Below are positions 1-8,563 of a stretch of 64,000 nt of DNA, piece after piece. How positions within the stretch are numbered: position 1 is the first letter of the stretch; the number at the start of each line of letters is the position of its first letter. The notes beneath the pieces were generated by a model. The model saw nothing but the letters and a program-made list of their open reading frames with translations, was not told the DNA's origin and made no database searches. Location of the stretch: assembly GCA_037976565.1 (NCBI GenBank), contig CP137675.1, forward strand, positions 31,695,820 through 31,759,819, read 5' to 3'. Source of the DNA: Mesocentrotus franciscanus (lineage: Eukaryota > Echinodermata > Echinoidea > Camarodonta > Strongylocentrotidae). A program made the translations under genes and the position numbers.

Positions 1-929
1 TGCCATTCATTTAAAGATAATACAAAGTTTTGGTATGGGGTCATGAATTTGGTTCAAATTAACATATTGGAATCATATGCAATTTTACAATATTCAATGG
101 TAGTTGTCGTGGTTGAAATCAAGTCTGAAGTGATGAAATTGTAAATAATAAACTCTTTATGTTGTATAGCGCCCTCTCAAGACTGATATTACTTTAGCTT
201 TAAAACAATGTTTCTTGACTACAATCGACCGATTTGCTATGCCCGTTTGGAAATTATATATCAGCACTGCATATTCTGAGATTTTCATGGTCGCAGCTAC
301 CATGGAATGGCCTTAGGCGCTATTTGAAATATTTGAAATTTACTGGGAGCACCGGTAAATTTTGATTATTCAATTTGCTTGAAAGCAGAAGTTTTTAGGT
401 GCTACATGTTTTAGTGCTTATAATACATCCATGGGGGCATCCAAATATATCAAAATTTTAAAGAATTAGTATCCATCCAATTATCAAAATTTCCCAAAAC
501 TTTGCATTACCTTTATTTAAAGGCAGCATTGCAAAATGTTTTAGTGTCTGAAGAAATGCCAGGAATGCAAATGGTGTAATTGTTGAATATAATCATTTTT
601 TAATGTAAAGGCACAATCATTAATTTCAGCATGTTGGCTAACTTGATAATACCAAAACTGTCGTTCAGATTATGTGAATTACAATTTTCGATGCCCTGAA
701 CAAAGAATTATGGAATTCATGTTCCGGGCACATCTCTGTGAACCTTTACATTTCATCTATGACAGTCAGTCAATATATAAGCAAACTAACTTTTAAAGTT
801 TGAACCACCAAGTGGCTGTTATTAACAATCATGATCATGGAGAGTTTTGATAAGAAATCTCTCTTTAATGACATTGACCCTAAGAAGCATAGTGAAGATA
901 ACGCCTAACTTCCAATTTTTTGATAAAAC
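1..929. other. Unassigned AT-rich sequence, intron or upstream region
   Basis: No coding exon, RNA gene or recognisable element is visible on either strand. Because the exon at 1458 starts with a splice acceptor, this stretch is most likely intron of the same + strand gene, whose 5' exons would lie before the window. Confidence 0.4.
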
Positions 930-1233
930 ATGTTCCCTGAAAGCATGGCTCTTCAAATGCCTTCATATGCTAAATATGGAGTGTAACAGCATAAAAATTG
1001 GGACGGATTTTTATGCTACATGTTCGTGTAGTCCCATATACATCTTTCTGTGTACAGTGCTTGTAACTTTACCAAGAGTAGGCCAAACTTCTTATCATTT
1101 TGATGATTCCAGAACCTTGCAGTACACACCAATACTTACAATGTATTTGCTAGATGATCAACCTTTTCTGATCGATTCCACACCGTTTCTTTCACAATGC
1201 AATCGCATGACCAGAACTCAACTTTATCTTTAA
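930..1233. repeat. Dispersed repeat, copy 1 (partner at 55446-55741)
   Basis: About 300 bases closely match 55446-55741 in the same orientation. Shared blocks include the stretch around GTGTACAGTGCTTGTAAC and the end around CAATCGCATGACCAGAA. Similarity stops sharply at both ends. There are no terminal inverted repeats and no target duplication that I can see. Open frames across it are not conserved between the copies, so it reads as a non-coding mobile-element fragment of unknown class sitting in an intron. Confidence 0.75.
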
Positions 1234-1457
1234 GTTTACTGGCATGGTATTTACTTGCACCGGAATTGATAAGTGCTTTGTTTGCACACCATTTCTGCTC
1301 TTCATGGCACTCCTCGCAGTTCCTCGCCTCACCTAACATCCCAGTATAGCTTCCTGAGTGAGCTGCTAAAGGGATTACCTCCATCAAGTATCGAGTATCA
1401 AATGAGTAATATGCAACTATGTCTACAAATGCTGATAACGATTGTTATTACTTTCAG

Positions 1458-1662
1458 ATATCTGAAGTCGGAGACATCTACCAACAGGTACTGAAAGTAA
1501 ACAATGACGAGGAGTTTGTGGATTCCATGGATCCAGACAGACTGAGTGAGCCTTGCGAGAGGAAATGCAAGGAGTTCATAGAGAGGGTCATCATTTCAAG
1601 TGAAAGGAGGGAAGAGTGTGAAATATCTGTCAAGAAGTTAAAGACCAAGAAGGTTTTTAAAG
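1458..1662 (+). CDS. Internal exon a of the zinc-motif gene
   Basis: The exon is preceded by a pyrimidine-rich acceptor (TTACTTTCAG) and followed by the donor GTAATG. It encodes 68 codons plus one base, starting ISEVGDIYQQVLKV, rich in Glu, Lys and Arg with four Cys. The composition suggests a charged helix. The leftover base pairs with the two-base start of the 2481 exon to give a Glu codon. Confidence 0.8.
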
Positions 1663-4600
1663 GTAATGCAAAGATAATAAATCAGGATTTCCAATTGTCC
1701 TATTCCTGCCATAGGCTAGATTTAATTGAATATGAACTCTCTTAGCATGTTGAGTGTAATGGGCCGAAAAGAAAAGAAAATTTGAATACAATTCCGTTCC
1801 GTCAAATGTCGGATGTTTCCACAACACCTATCTATAGGCCTACTTGTTCACTGAAAATAACAAGGAATTTGTTTTCTTTTTAGAGGAAGAAAGGCATTAG
1901 CTCATATAATTTAACACAAAGATAACACCCTTCTAGCTCCAAACAGAAGATGTCTTCCGTTCCAGGGGGATGTTTCACAAAGACTTAGATCGACTTAAGT
2001 TGGCCTTAAACTATGGCAGGCCGTTCATGCCACTAGTTCCTTGTACCATTCCTGGCATTTGTTTCTCAAGGGACGTACAAAAAAAGTGGTCACAAATTTA
2101 CAGAATTTACATTTGTTGATAGTTCATTGTTGAAGGAAAAAATATTGTCTAAAGGTATTGATTTCTAAGGTTTTTTCCCTCTAATTTTACATCTGGTTCA
2201 AGACTTTTTAAGGGCATAAATCGCATACTGTAGTATAAGTCCAAGTCTTAGATATAACTTAAGTGTACAATGTAAGTAACTTTCTTTCTTCAACAATGAA
2301 CTATCAAAAATGTAAAGTCTGTAGATTTGTGACGTCCCTTGAGAGACCAATGGTGAGAGCAACCAGTGGCATAAATGGCCTGCCATAGTTCAAGTGTAAT
2401 TTAAGTCGATCTTAGTCTTTGTGAAACACCCCCCTGGTCTCTTCAGATTCAGGTTTCTTACCTTCTTCTCTTTATCACAGAAATAACAAAACATACAAAG
2501 GTCAAGTCTGGGGGTTGTTGCATATGCCAACCTGGAGATGCTAAGAGACGCCAGGGAACCTTCTCTTGTATACAGTGTGGATTGACGGCGGATCAGTCAA
2601 GCTCCCTCACTGACGTCTTCCCAAGGGCTGTTCTTACTCTATCAAGGGTAAATATTCATGTTTATATACCTCACTTTAGAAATCTAGCCATCTGATTGGT
2701 CGAAATTGGAGTCGTGATTTTAGCCATGCCCCGCCTTCCAGTCAATAGTCTTTTAAAAAGTGCCCTCGTACCCGCCTACCAGTCAATAGTCTTTTGAAAA
2801 GTGCCCTCATACTGCGATCCCCATTGGTTTACATGTTAAAATTGTCTTTGTGCGAGCGCAGACACCATACAGTGCTTTTTGTCTGCGATGCCTAAATGAT
2901 TAAAACTTTCAGTCATTTTTCCAGCAAAGATTAACAAACAGTGTCTAAGATTTTCCGTGATGTTTTAACCAATCTTTACTCAATAAAAGGATAAGGTAAG
3001 AATTCTTGGTAGATTTTTGTTTCAATTTGGCATATAAAAGTCATATCGACTGCTTTAATATTCAAGGTCTGGCTGTTGGCTCTCGAGAACGTGCACATCC
3101 TACCATGAACCCTTGGCACGCCGCCCATCCAGGCGCGCCTCGGGTTCATGGCAGGATGTGCACGTTCTCTTGAGCCTATAAAACAGCCAGACCTCTCAAA
3201 GCAGTCAATATCTCCTTTTATTAGGTGCTGTTTAACTTTGGAAAATATGTTTTTAAAAATCAATTCAAATGTGATATAAAACTAGAGTACATGTATATGG
3301 TAGGCAAGAATGATATAGGATGCCTTTGAATTAAGTCCTCTAGTTAGGTTAATTTCAAGATGGTTTGGTTATTTGTACCACGGGGAAAACGGAATACTTA
3401 TTATTCTTATCGAAAATGAACATTTATTATTCCTTTACTAAATGTTAACAATTCTTGAAACAAAAGTTAAGACAAATATAATTTCACGACGTTGCCAAAT
3501 GAGATATGATGCAAAACCAAATTTAATGTACCAAAAGATTACTTACAAGTTCTATGTTGTTCAGAAAGTGAATTTGTAGATGATTATTCTCATGAGTGCT
3601 GCCAAAGTTATGTATAAAGCAAAGTGAATTAAGAGGAACATTTATATGTTAAATATATTGTATATGATAAATGTTAAAAAACTGCATGAAACATGAAACT
3701 GAAACTGCGTGCCATGCACTTGTTCTTGACTAGCCCAATTTCTTTATTTTTATTTTATTTTATTTTTTATTTATTTTTGTTTTTGTTCAGGGGCTCAGTA
3801 GGCAGTAATGCACTGTCATATACACACACACACACAACAACAACAAATTGCAGACCTATATCCTTAAAGGAAACCAAACCTCAAGAAACAACTTTACTTA
3901 TTCTTAGAGATTTATTATATTATTGCCCATAAATCTACAAGATTCCCCACCAAAGTGTATGAGAGAGGTATAAAGCAAGAATAATGTACAGTTTCTCAGC
4001 ACGACATGGGCATCGCCATTTTCTTGATAATGTGACGTACTATGCGAAGTCGATACTTCTTTCCCAGACGTGTGTGGTGATGAAGCATTTCATTCACCTG
4101 CTATTATCCTTTGTACTACAATTGCCAGAATGCAAATTGCATAAATAAGTTAGTGCTCTTCTGGGGTGAAGGTTTCTCATGAATAGATTTGTCACCTGCT
4201 ATAGTGTAGTATTTATAAATTAATTTAGTTACAATTGTTCCCCTGTTATTTATTTTTCACCAAATATAATTTCTATCATCTCAGTTATGATTTTTTTTTC
4301 ATTGAAAAGTAAAGGATTTGTTATTGATTTAAAAATTCTTTCCAACTAAAGCTTGGTGCATGATACATGTACAACTTCAACAGGTACATCACATTTTCAA
4401 GAAAATGGCTGCGCCCATGTCATGCTAAAAGGCATCACATCATGCCAGGAATATCTTCATTTATATAATTATATCTTGTACATTTTCGTAAGGAATATTG
4501 TACATCAAAGGGCAGGAATACATTTCAGAATACCTACACTTATTCTTTGGGGTTAGGTTTCCTTTAATAAGTAGTCTGGCAAATTAGTCTGGCATATTAA

Positions 4601-6946
4601 AGTTGCAGTCAATTGTGTGAGAATATATTTTCCTTTATTACTGGAACTCAATATCACTTTTACCATGTATACGTTTAACAGAACAAAGCAGACTACCTAT
4701 CGCTGTCAAAAGTGAGGAGTGTAACAAAGCGTGATGCTGAACGCTGTAAGCTGGGAAAGAGACTATGGAACAATTGGCATGCAGATGAGGACACAACTGA
4801 TAAGGTGGGCATCATGTGTTCTCACCAATTTATTTGTCTTTTGATTATTTAATAATATTCTGTTCTTGTATGGCGCATATCACATTATAACGTCCCTATA
4901 TGCTTCCACAGAGCTTTGGAAATCATTACCCTAGCTTTAGCTCCGGCAGCTGTTATCAGCGCAGAGTGCATTTCAAGGAATAATCCTACCAGGTACCCAT
5001 TTACCTCACCTGGATCGAGTGTGGCAAATGTCTTGCCAAAGGACATAAGTGCAGGGGCGGGACTCGAACCGCGGACCTTGTGATCCACAGTCCGGTGACA
5101 TATCCACTCGACCACGACACCTCTATGTTCATGTTGTTCAAATTTTGGAGATATGAATCAAAGTAAGGCCAAAGTGTTATGTAGACAGCGAGATATTTTT
5201 GTTTTTGTTATTGCTATTGCTATTCGTTACTGGAAGAAAAAGAGAAGAACAACAATTATTTGTTAGCAATAAGAACTAACACCAATGTTTCTCCCTAAAT
5301 TTAATTTTAGTATTGTTTGTCTGCCAAGATTCAGAAAACAAAGACATACATAAGAGGCAAATTTATCTTTGGATTCACTCAACAATGCTTATTCTTTCCA
5401 ATATGTTTTTAAATGATTTTTTATGAAAAATTTCACTTTCACTGTTAGGAAAAAATTAAAAACCTCCCTGTCTTTGGTATACTTCATATTTAATGAGCAC
5501 CTTGTGTTGTAGTAACATCATATTGAAACAAAGCAGCTGCCATCAATTGCATGATGTACAGCGACCCTTCACTATAAAATAAAAAAAGACTGTCAATAAT
5601 TGAAAGTGATCTTCTGTAGTCACTTTTGTATGCTAAACATTTTAATAAAGATAAAAGTTAGCACATGTCACATTATTACATTAGTAAACTTGAACTGTTT
5701 AAAGGGCAATTCAACCTTTGTAATAAGTTCATTTACATGAGCTCTATACAAAAACCCACTTATATTATTATATTATTTCAGTCATAGTGCATATGCAAGT
5801 TGAATTGTTTAGAGCAGAAGCATGATTTTGAAAGAGGGGATAGAGAAAATTTTAGAGTGTCTGCTAGATGTTGATAGAGACATAAATAATGTGTGAAATT
5901 AAAAGGTGTATTAAGTTGAACAATGAACCGTCAAGTTTAAACTTCATATTGTAGTATTATAGCAAAAGATTACATGCATCATCATTAATAATGTAAATTC
6001 ATGAACATGTATGCGTACAGATTTGAAGGAAATCTTTGTTATACAACTTTTGTGTAAACATTGATGAAGAGGATAGCATTTTATATCTCTTGCAAACAAA
6101 GCACTCCCTCAAGAAATTATTTGATACAAATTTAATTTTAAAAGAATTACAGTATCATGAGAATGAACAATTCATTTCTTAAATTATTGTAGTGATAAAT
6201 CAAAAATTAAAAAAGAAAGTGGGGGGGGGGGGTTAAAAATTAGGTGGTTACTGGACAAAGTATAGGATTATGGGAAGCCTTCTCACTTGTGAAATTTTTC
6301 ATTCTTTTAGAGATACCAGAAGCTCATTAAAGAAACAAAGAAGAAAAGTCCTGTAAAACGTCTCCAGAAGACTCCAAAAATCAGCATTCAAACCCCAACC
6401 ATTGCAACCCAAACCATTGCAACCCCAACCGTTGCAACCCCAACCATTGCAAAAGCTCCGGAGAAAACTCCATCTAGACTGGAGCAATATGGAATCCGTA
6501 TGTCGCAGGAGGTCCAGGAAGCCATGTCACCCAGAACGACACCAACCGTAGTCCTGAACAGGTTACCACTGTCCAGAGCGGAGGGTATAGGGCAGAGCAG
6601 AGGTACAAAGGGACAGTCGGCGAGTGTCCAGGACGTCGTACCACCTGGAGGAGAGTTGATGGTAGGTGCCGAGAATCTGCCCCCTCCTATCCCAAGTCAG
6701 CTGGACACTCCTGAAAGCCCAATGTCACTGTCTTCTCTGGACACTAATCCTCCTGACATTGCAAGAGGATCCCAACAGCAAAAGCAGAAGCAGCAAGAGA
6801 AGCAGCAAGAGAAGCAGCAGCAGCAACAGGACTTTGGCTCAAACTCTCGAGACCAAAGTCCAGTCCAGAACATGTCTTTGATCACTCTAACGAGAAGGCC
6901 AAAGAAATCTTTGAAGAAGAAGAGTCGTCACACCATGGGATTTTAG
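1458..6946 (+). CDS. 3' part of a spliced gene: basic, probably nuclear protein with a C4 zinc-binding motif
   Basis: Four exons (1458-1662, 2481-2647, 4682-4804, 6311-6946) join into one frame of about 376 codons ending in TAG. Exon 1 leaves one base and exon 2 supplies two; the other joins are phase 0; all acceptors are AG and all donors GT. The first visible exon begins at an acceptor, so the N-terminus is outside the window. In order, the product has an acidic/charged helical region, a CX2CX13CX2C zinc-ribbon-like motif, a lysine-rich linker, a TPT(I/V)A repeat, a Pro/Ser-rich low-complexity region with S/T-P sites such as SPVKR, a Gln-rich tract and a basic tail (RRPKKSLKKKSR). The basic clusters suggest nuclear localisation and the S/T-P sites suggest CDK phosphorylation; both are inference. 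I do not recognise the family and assign no function. Confidence 0.8.
1663..2480 (+). other. Intron holding a fold-back element
   Basis: The intron runs from GTAATG to TTTATCACAG. Most of it is the inverted-repeat element at 1963-2436; the remainder is AT-rich with no other feature seen. Confidence 0.75.
1963..2436. mobile_element. Fold-back/MITE element, copy 1
   Basis: The ends CAGGGGGATGTTTCACAAAG and CTTTGTGAAACACCCCCCTG are inverted repeats. The arms extend inward for roughly 80 bases through AGATCGACTTAA and the GGCAGGCC / GGCCTGCC blocks. The interior matches a second copy at 42031-42330, including TGAAGGAAAAAATATT. No transposase frame is present, so it is a non-autonomous DNA element. 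The family is not identified. Confidence 0.85.
2481..2647 (+). CDS. Internal exon b, zinc-motif exon
   Basis: Acceptor TTTATCACAG and donor GTAAAT flank 167 bases (two bases plus 55 codons). It encodes GGCCICQPGDAKRR followed by SCIQCGL, a CX2CX13CX2C cluster likely to bind one zinc ion. The spacing resembles zinc ribbons or rubredoxin-like knuckles generally, not one family that I can name. Confidence 0.85.
2669..3213 (+). mobile_element. Hairpin-bearing element, copy 1
   Basis: One end has the block CCTCACTTTAGAAATCTAGC, a GATTGGTC motif and a GTGCCCTC-containing segment that is tandemly duplicated (about 2739-2772 and 2780-2811). The other end is a long hairpin (3044-3213) whose arms contain GAACGTGCACATCCT and its complement. 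The same modules recur at 26062-26456 (opposite strand) and 26467-27219. There is no coding capacity. It lies in the intron between the 2481 and 4682 exons. Confidence 0.8.
3214..4681 (+). other. Remaining intron sequence before exon c
   Basis: AT-rich, with a T-rich run around 3740-3785 and a short CA tract near 3820-3835. No exon or element is recognised. It ends in the acceptor ACGTTTAACAG. Confidence 0.6.
4682..4804 (+). CDS. Internal exon c of the zinc-motif gene
   Basis: The acceptor TTTAACAG and donor GTGGGC flank 41 whole codons, phase 0 on both sides. It encodes a basic segment beginning NKADYLSLSKVRSVTKRD and containing KRLWNNWHADED. No known motif is recognised; Trp, Asn and His residues beside Lys/Arg suggest an ordered rather than low-complexity segment. 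Confidence 0.75.
4858..5125 (-). mobile_element. tRNA-derived SINE
   Basis: On the - strand a tRNA-like head starts GAGGTGTCGTGGTCGAGTGG (A-box region) and carries the B box GGTTCGAGTCC. It is followed by about 200 bases of body ending near GGACGTTATAATGTG and a short ATT-rich tail. The tRNA head does not close a good acceptor stem, so it is a SINE and not a tRNA gene. The body matches the 44.1-kb fragment (CCTTGAAATGC and GCTAAAGC(T/C)AGGGTAAT blocks). It lies inside the last intron, antisense to the gene. Confidence 0.8.
5126..6310 (+). other. Last intron of the zinc-motif gene
   Basis: AT-rich. At 5699 a TTAA is followed by a one-ended fragment resembling the left arm of the TTAA-flanked MITEs at 30.5 and 45.9 kb (AAAGGGCAATTCAACC). 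A G-run lies at about 6222-6232. The acceptor is CATTCTTTTAG. Nothing else seen. Confidence 0.55.
6311..6946 (+). CDS. Terminal coding exon of the zinc-motif gene
   Basis: Starts phase 0 after CATTCTTTTAG and encodes 211 residues to TAG. It begins with a Lys-rich segment containing SPVKR, then four 15-base repeats (6392-6451) encoding TPTIA-type pentapeptides. A Ser/Thr/Pro-rich region follows, with LEQYGIRMSQEVQEAMSPR and PTVVLNRLPLSR, the best candidates for conserved linear motifs. Then come a Gln/Lys/Glu tract (6773-6829) and the basic C-terminus RRPKKSLKKKSRHTMGF. The exon is largely predicted disordered. Both repeat tracts are candidates for length polymorphism. Confidence 0.85.
   Translation, partial: RYQKLIKETKKKSPVKRLQKTPKISIQTPTIATQTIATPTVATPTIAKAPEKTPSRLEQYGIRMSQEVQEAMSPRTTPTVVLNRLPLSRAEGIGQSRGTKGQSASVQDVVPPGGELMVGAENLPPPIPSQLDTPESPMSLSSLDTNPPDIARGSQQQKQKQQEKQQEKQQQQQDFGSNSRDQSPVQNMSLITLTRRPKKSLKKKSRHTMGF
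6392..6451 (+). repeat. Coding minisatellite, 4 x 15 bp
   Basis: Four exact-length units of the type ACCCCAACCATTGCA encode TPTIA, TQTIA, TPTVA, TPTIA. The unit length is a multiple of three, so copy changes keep the frame. Confidence 0.9.
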
Positions 6947-8330
6947 CTATACATGATGTACATATAATTTTAACATCCCAGAAGCTAGATATCCCAGAAG
7001 TCCCAAATTCCTTGGTATCTTGGAAAGGGATAGCAAAAGAAACAAGAGGAGCAACACTTTGGCTCAAACTCAAGCTCATCAAAGAAGAGAGCCAAATTCT
7101 CAGGATCACTGGGATCAGTTTACTGAGAAAAAGCCAAAGAAAAATTTAAAGAAGAAAGTTCACATGATAGGATTCTAAATGAATCAAATCTTTAGCAGTT
7201 ATCAGTCACAACTCAGTTTGCATTTGATATCAATAACAATTCTGTAAAAAAAAAAAAGTGATCGTAACTTGTGGTTGATTCGGAGCCCTATTGACCTATG
7301 TAGATCAGTTGCAACTCTATAATAAGACTGGGCTTAGAATGAAGAGCTTTTTAAAGATGATTGAATCAATGATATACATGATTATTGATGAGAAACCAGT
7401 TTTGTTTTGCAGCAGTACAATTTAACTAGTAACAAGGCAGTTTGCTTATCTTGTGTATGTTTATCAGTTACCAACCAACCAACCTATTTTAGATGACTGC
7501 ATTTGATACTGAAAATACCACCAACAAGAATAATAGAGAATTGCATTATTTTTCTGTATGAAACCTTTTTGGTGCAATAGACATTTTGTCTGATTTTAGG
7601 AGTTATTCTACAGGCTGTGCTTACAAATGGTTGTACAACACTTTCTTTGGAGATAATTTGTTTATACACTAACTTTATCCACTAACCAAGTCCTCAACTG
7701 CGACCCTTGACCAGACACTATCCCAAACCCCTAACCCTAAATCTAATCTCAAATCCAGTTCCAAAACTAACCCCATTTCTTTGATTAAATAACGCCTCGA
7801 GGTTGGAGTAGCTGTGAGTAGAGTAAAGAAATGTACATGCATATCAGATCACCTTAATTCCATACAGCCATTATTATGTACTAGAGTAACTTCTGTCTTC
7901 TTTCTTAGTGCAAATAATTCCAAAAAGATTTTTTGATGGTGTGTATTCTATTTATATTTTGAATACAAAATAACCATTATTGTTTCAACAAATTGTCTTC
8001 ATTAGTGAAGAACGTACTTTAGATTATTTTTTTCTTAAAATGTATTATTCAATTTTTCCATGTTTTCCTGACTCTGCAAAGTTGTGTATATTTAAGTATG
8101 TAGAAACTATGAATACCGAATTTCACTGGAATATGACACTTCTTAGAAGTCTATGTCATGAATTTCATGTTGATGTTTTTATTGTTTGATAATCAGTTTG
8201 TATTGTGGATTTTCATTGAAGGCTGTAAGCATGTACATTTACAGCTTTTGATAAAGAATTATTTATTTATCAGTACCTGTGAAGGTTTTGTCCGTTATGC
8301 ATCTGAATAAAAGTGAAAATAGCAAAGCTG
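6947..8330 (+). other. Presumed 3' UTR and downstream flank
   Basis: Besides the decayed duplicate at 7033-7178 no coding sequence is visible. An AATAAA at 8306-8311 is the first clear canonical poly(A) signal that I found after the stop, but it is 1.3 kb away and usage is unproven. An A-run lies at about 7245-7257. Confidence 0.35.
7033..7178 (+). pseudogene. Decayed duplicate of the terminal coding tail, in the presumed 3' UTR
   Basis: This stretch aligns with 6779-6946. It repeats the Gln/Glu-rich codons, CTTTGGCTCAAACTC, a GATCA...GAGAA..GCCAAAGAAA block, the Lys codons and a GGATTTTAG-like end (here GGATTCTAA). Translated pieces read FGSNS and KKPKKNLKKKV...GF, but they fall in different frames with a stop between them, and the main stop at 6944-6946 lies upstream. 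It is therefore a partial tandem duplication now out of use, or a sign that the 3' end has alternative forms. Confidence 0.7.
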
Positions 8331-8431
8331 TTGGAAAGTTTTGTCTGCATGGACTTGACTATGGTAGAGTACAAAGACACAGAGATGTTACATGTCCTTT
8401 GGTCCAGGCAGAAAATACATGTATTTACAGA

Positions 8432-8563
8432 GAGGGTGAGAGAAAGAGAGAGAGAGAGAGAGAGAGCGAGTGAGTGAGGGAAAGAGAGAGGAGAGAAGGG
8501 GAAGAGACGGGAGAGAGAGGTAGAGGGTGGGGGGGGGGGGAGGGGGGAAGACAGGTAGAGAGA
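8432..8563 (+). repeat. GA-rich microsatellite with a G-run
   Basis: A (GA)n core with GAGGGG variants and a G tract near 8530-8545. Low complexity; open frames on both strands here are artefacts. Confidence 0.95.

Noticed and set aside
847..1233. 128-codon open frame
   Set aside because: It covers the dispersed repeat; the copy at 55.4 kb breaks the frame, and there is no motif.
5041..5125. tRNA gene on the minus strand
   Set aside because: A and B boxes are present, but the acceptor stem does not pair and a SINE body follows.
7728..7740. Telomere-like CCCCTAACCCTAA
   Set aside because: Only about two units; no array.
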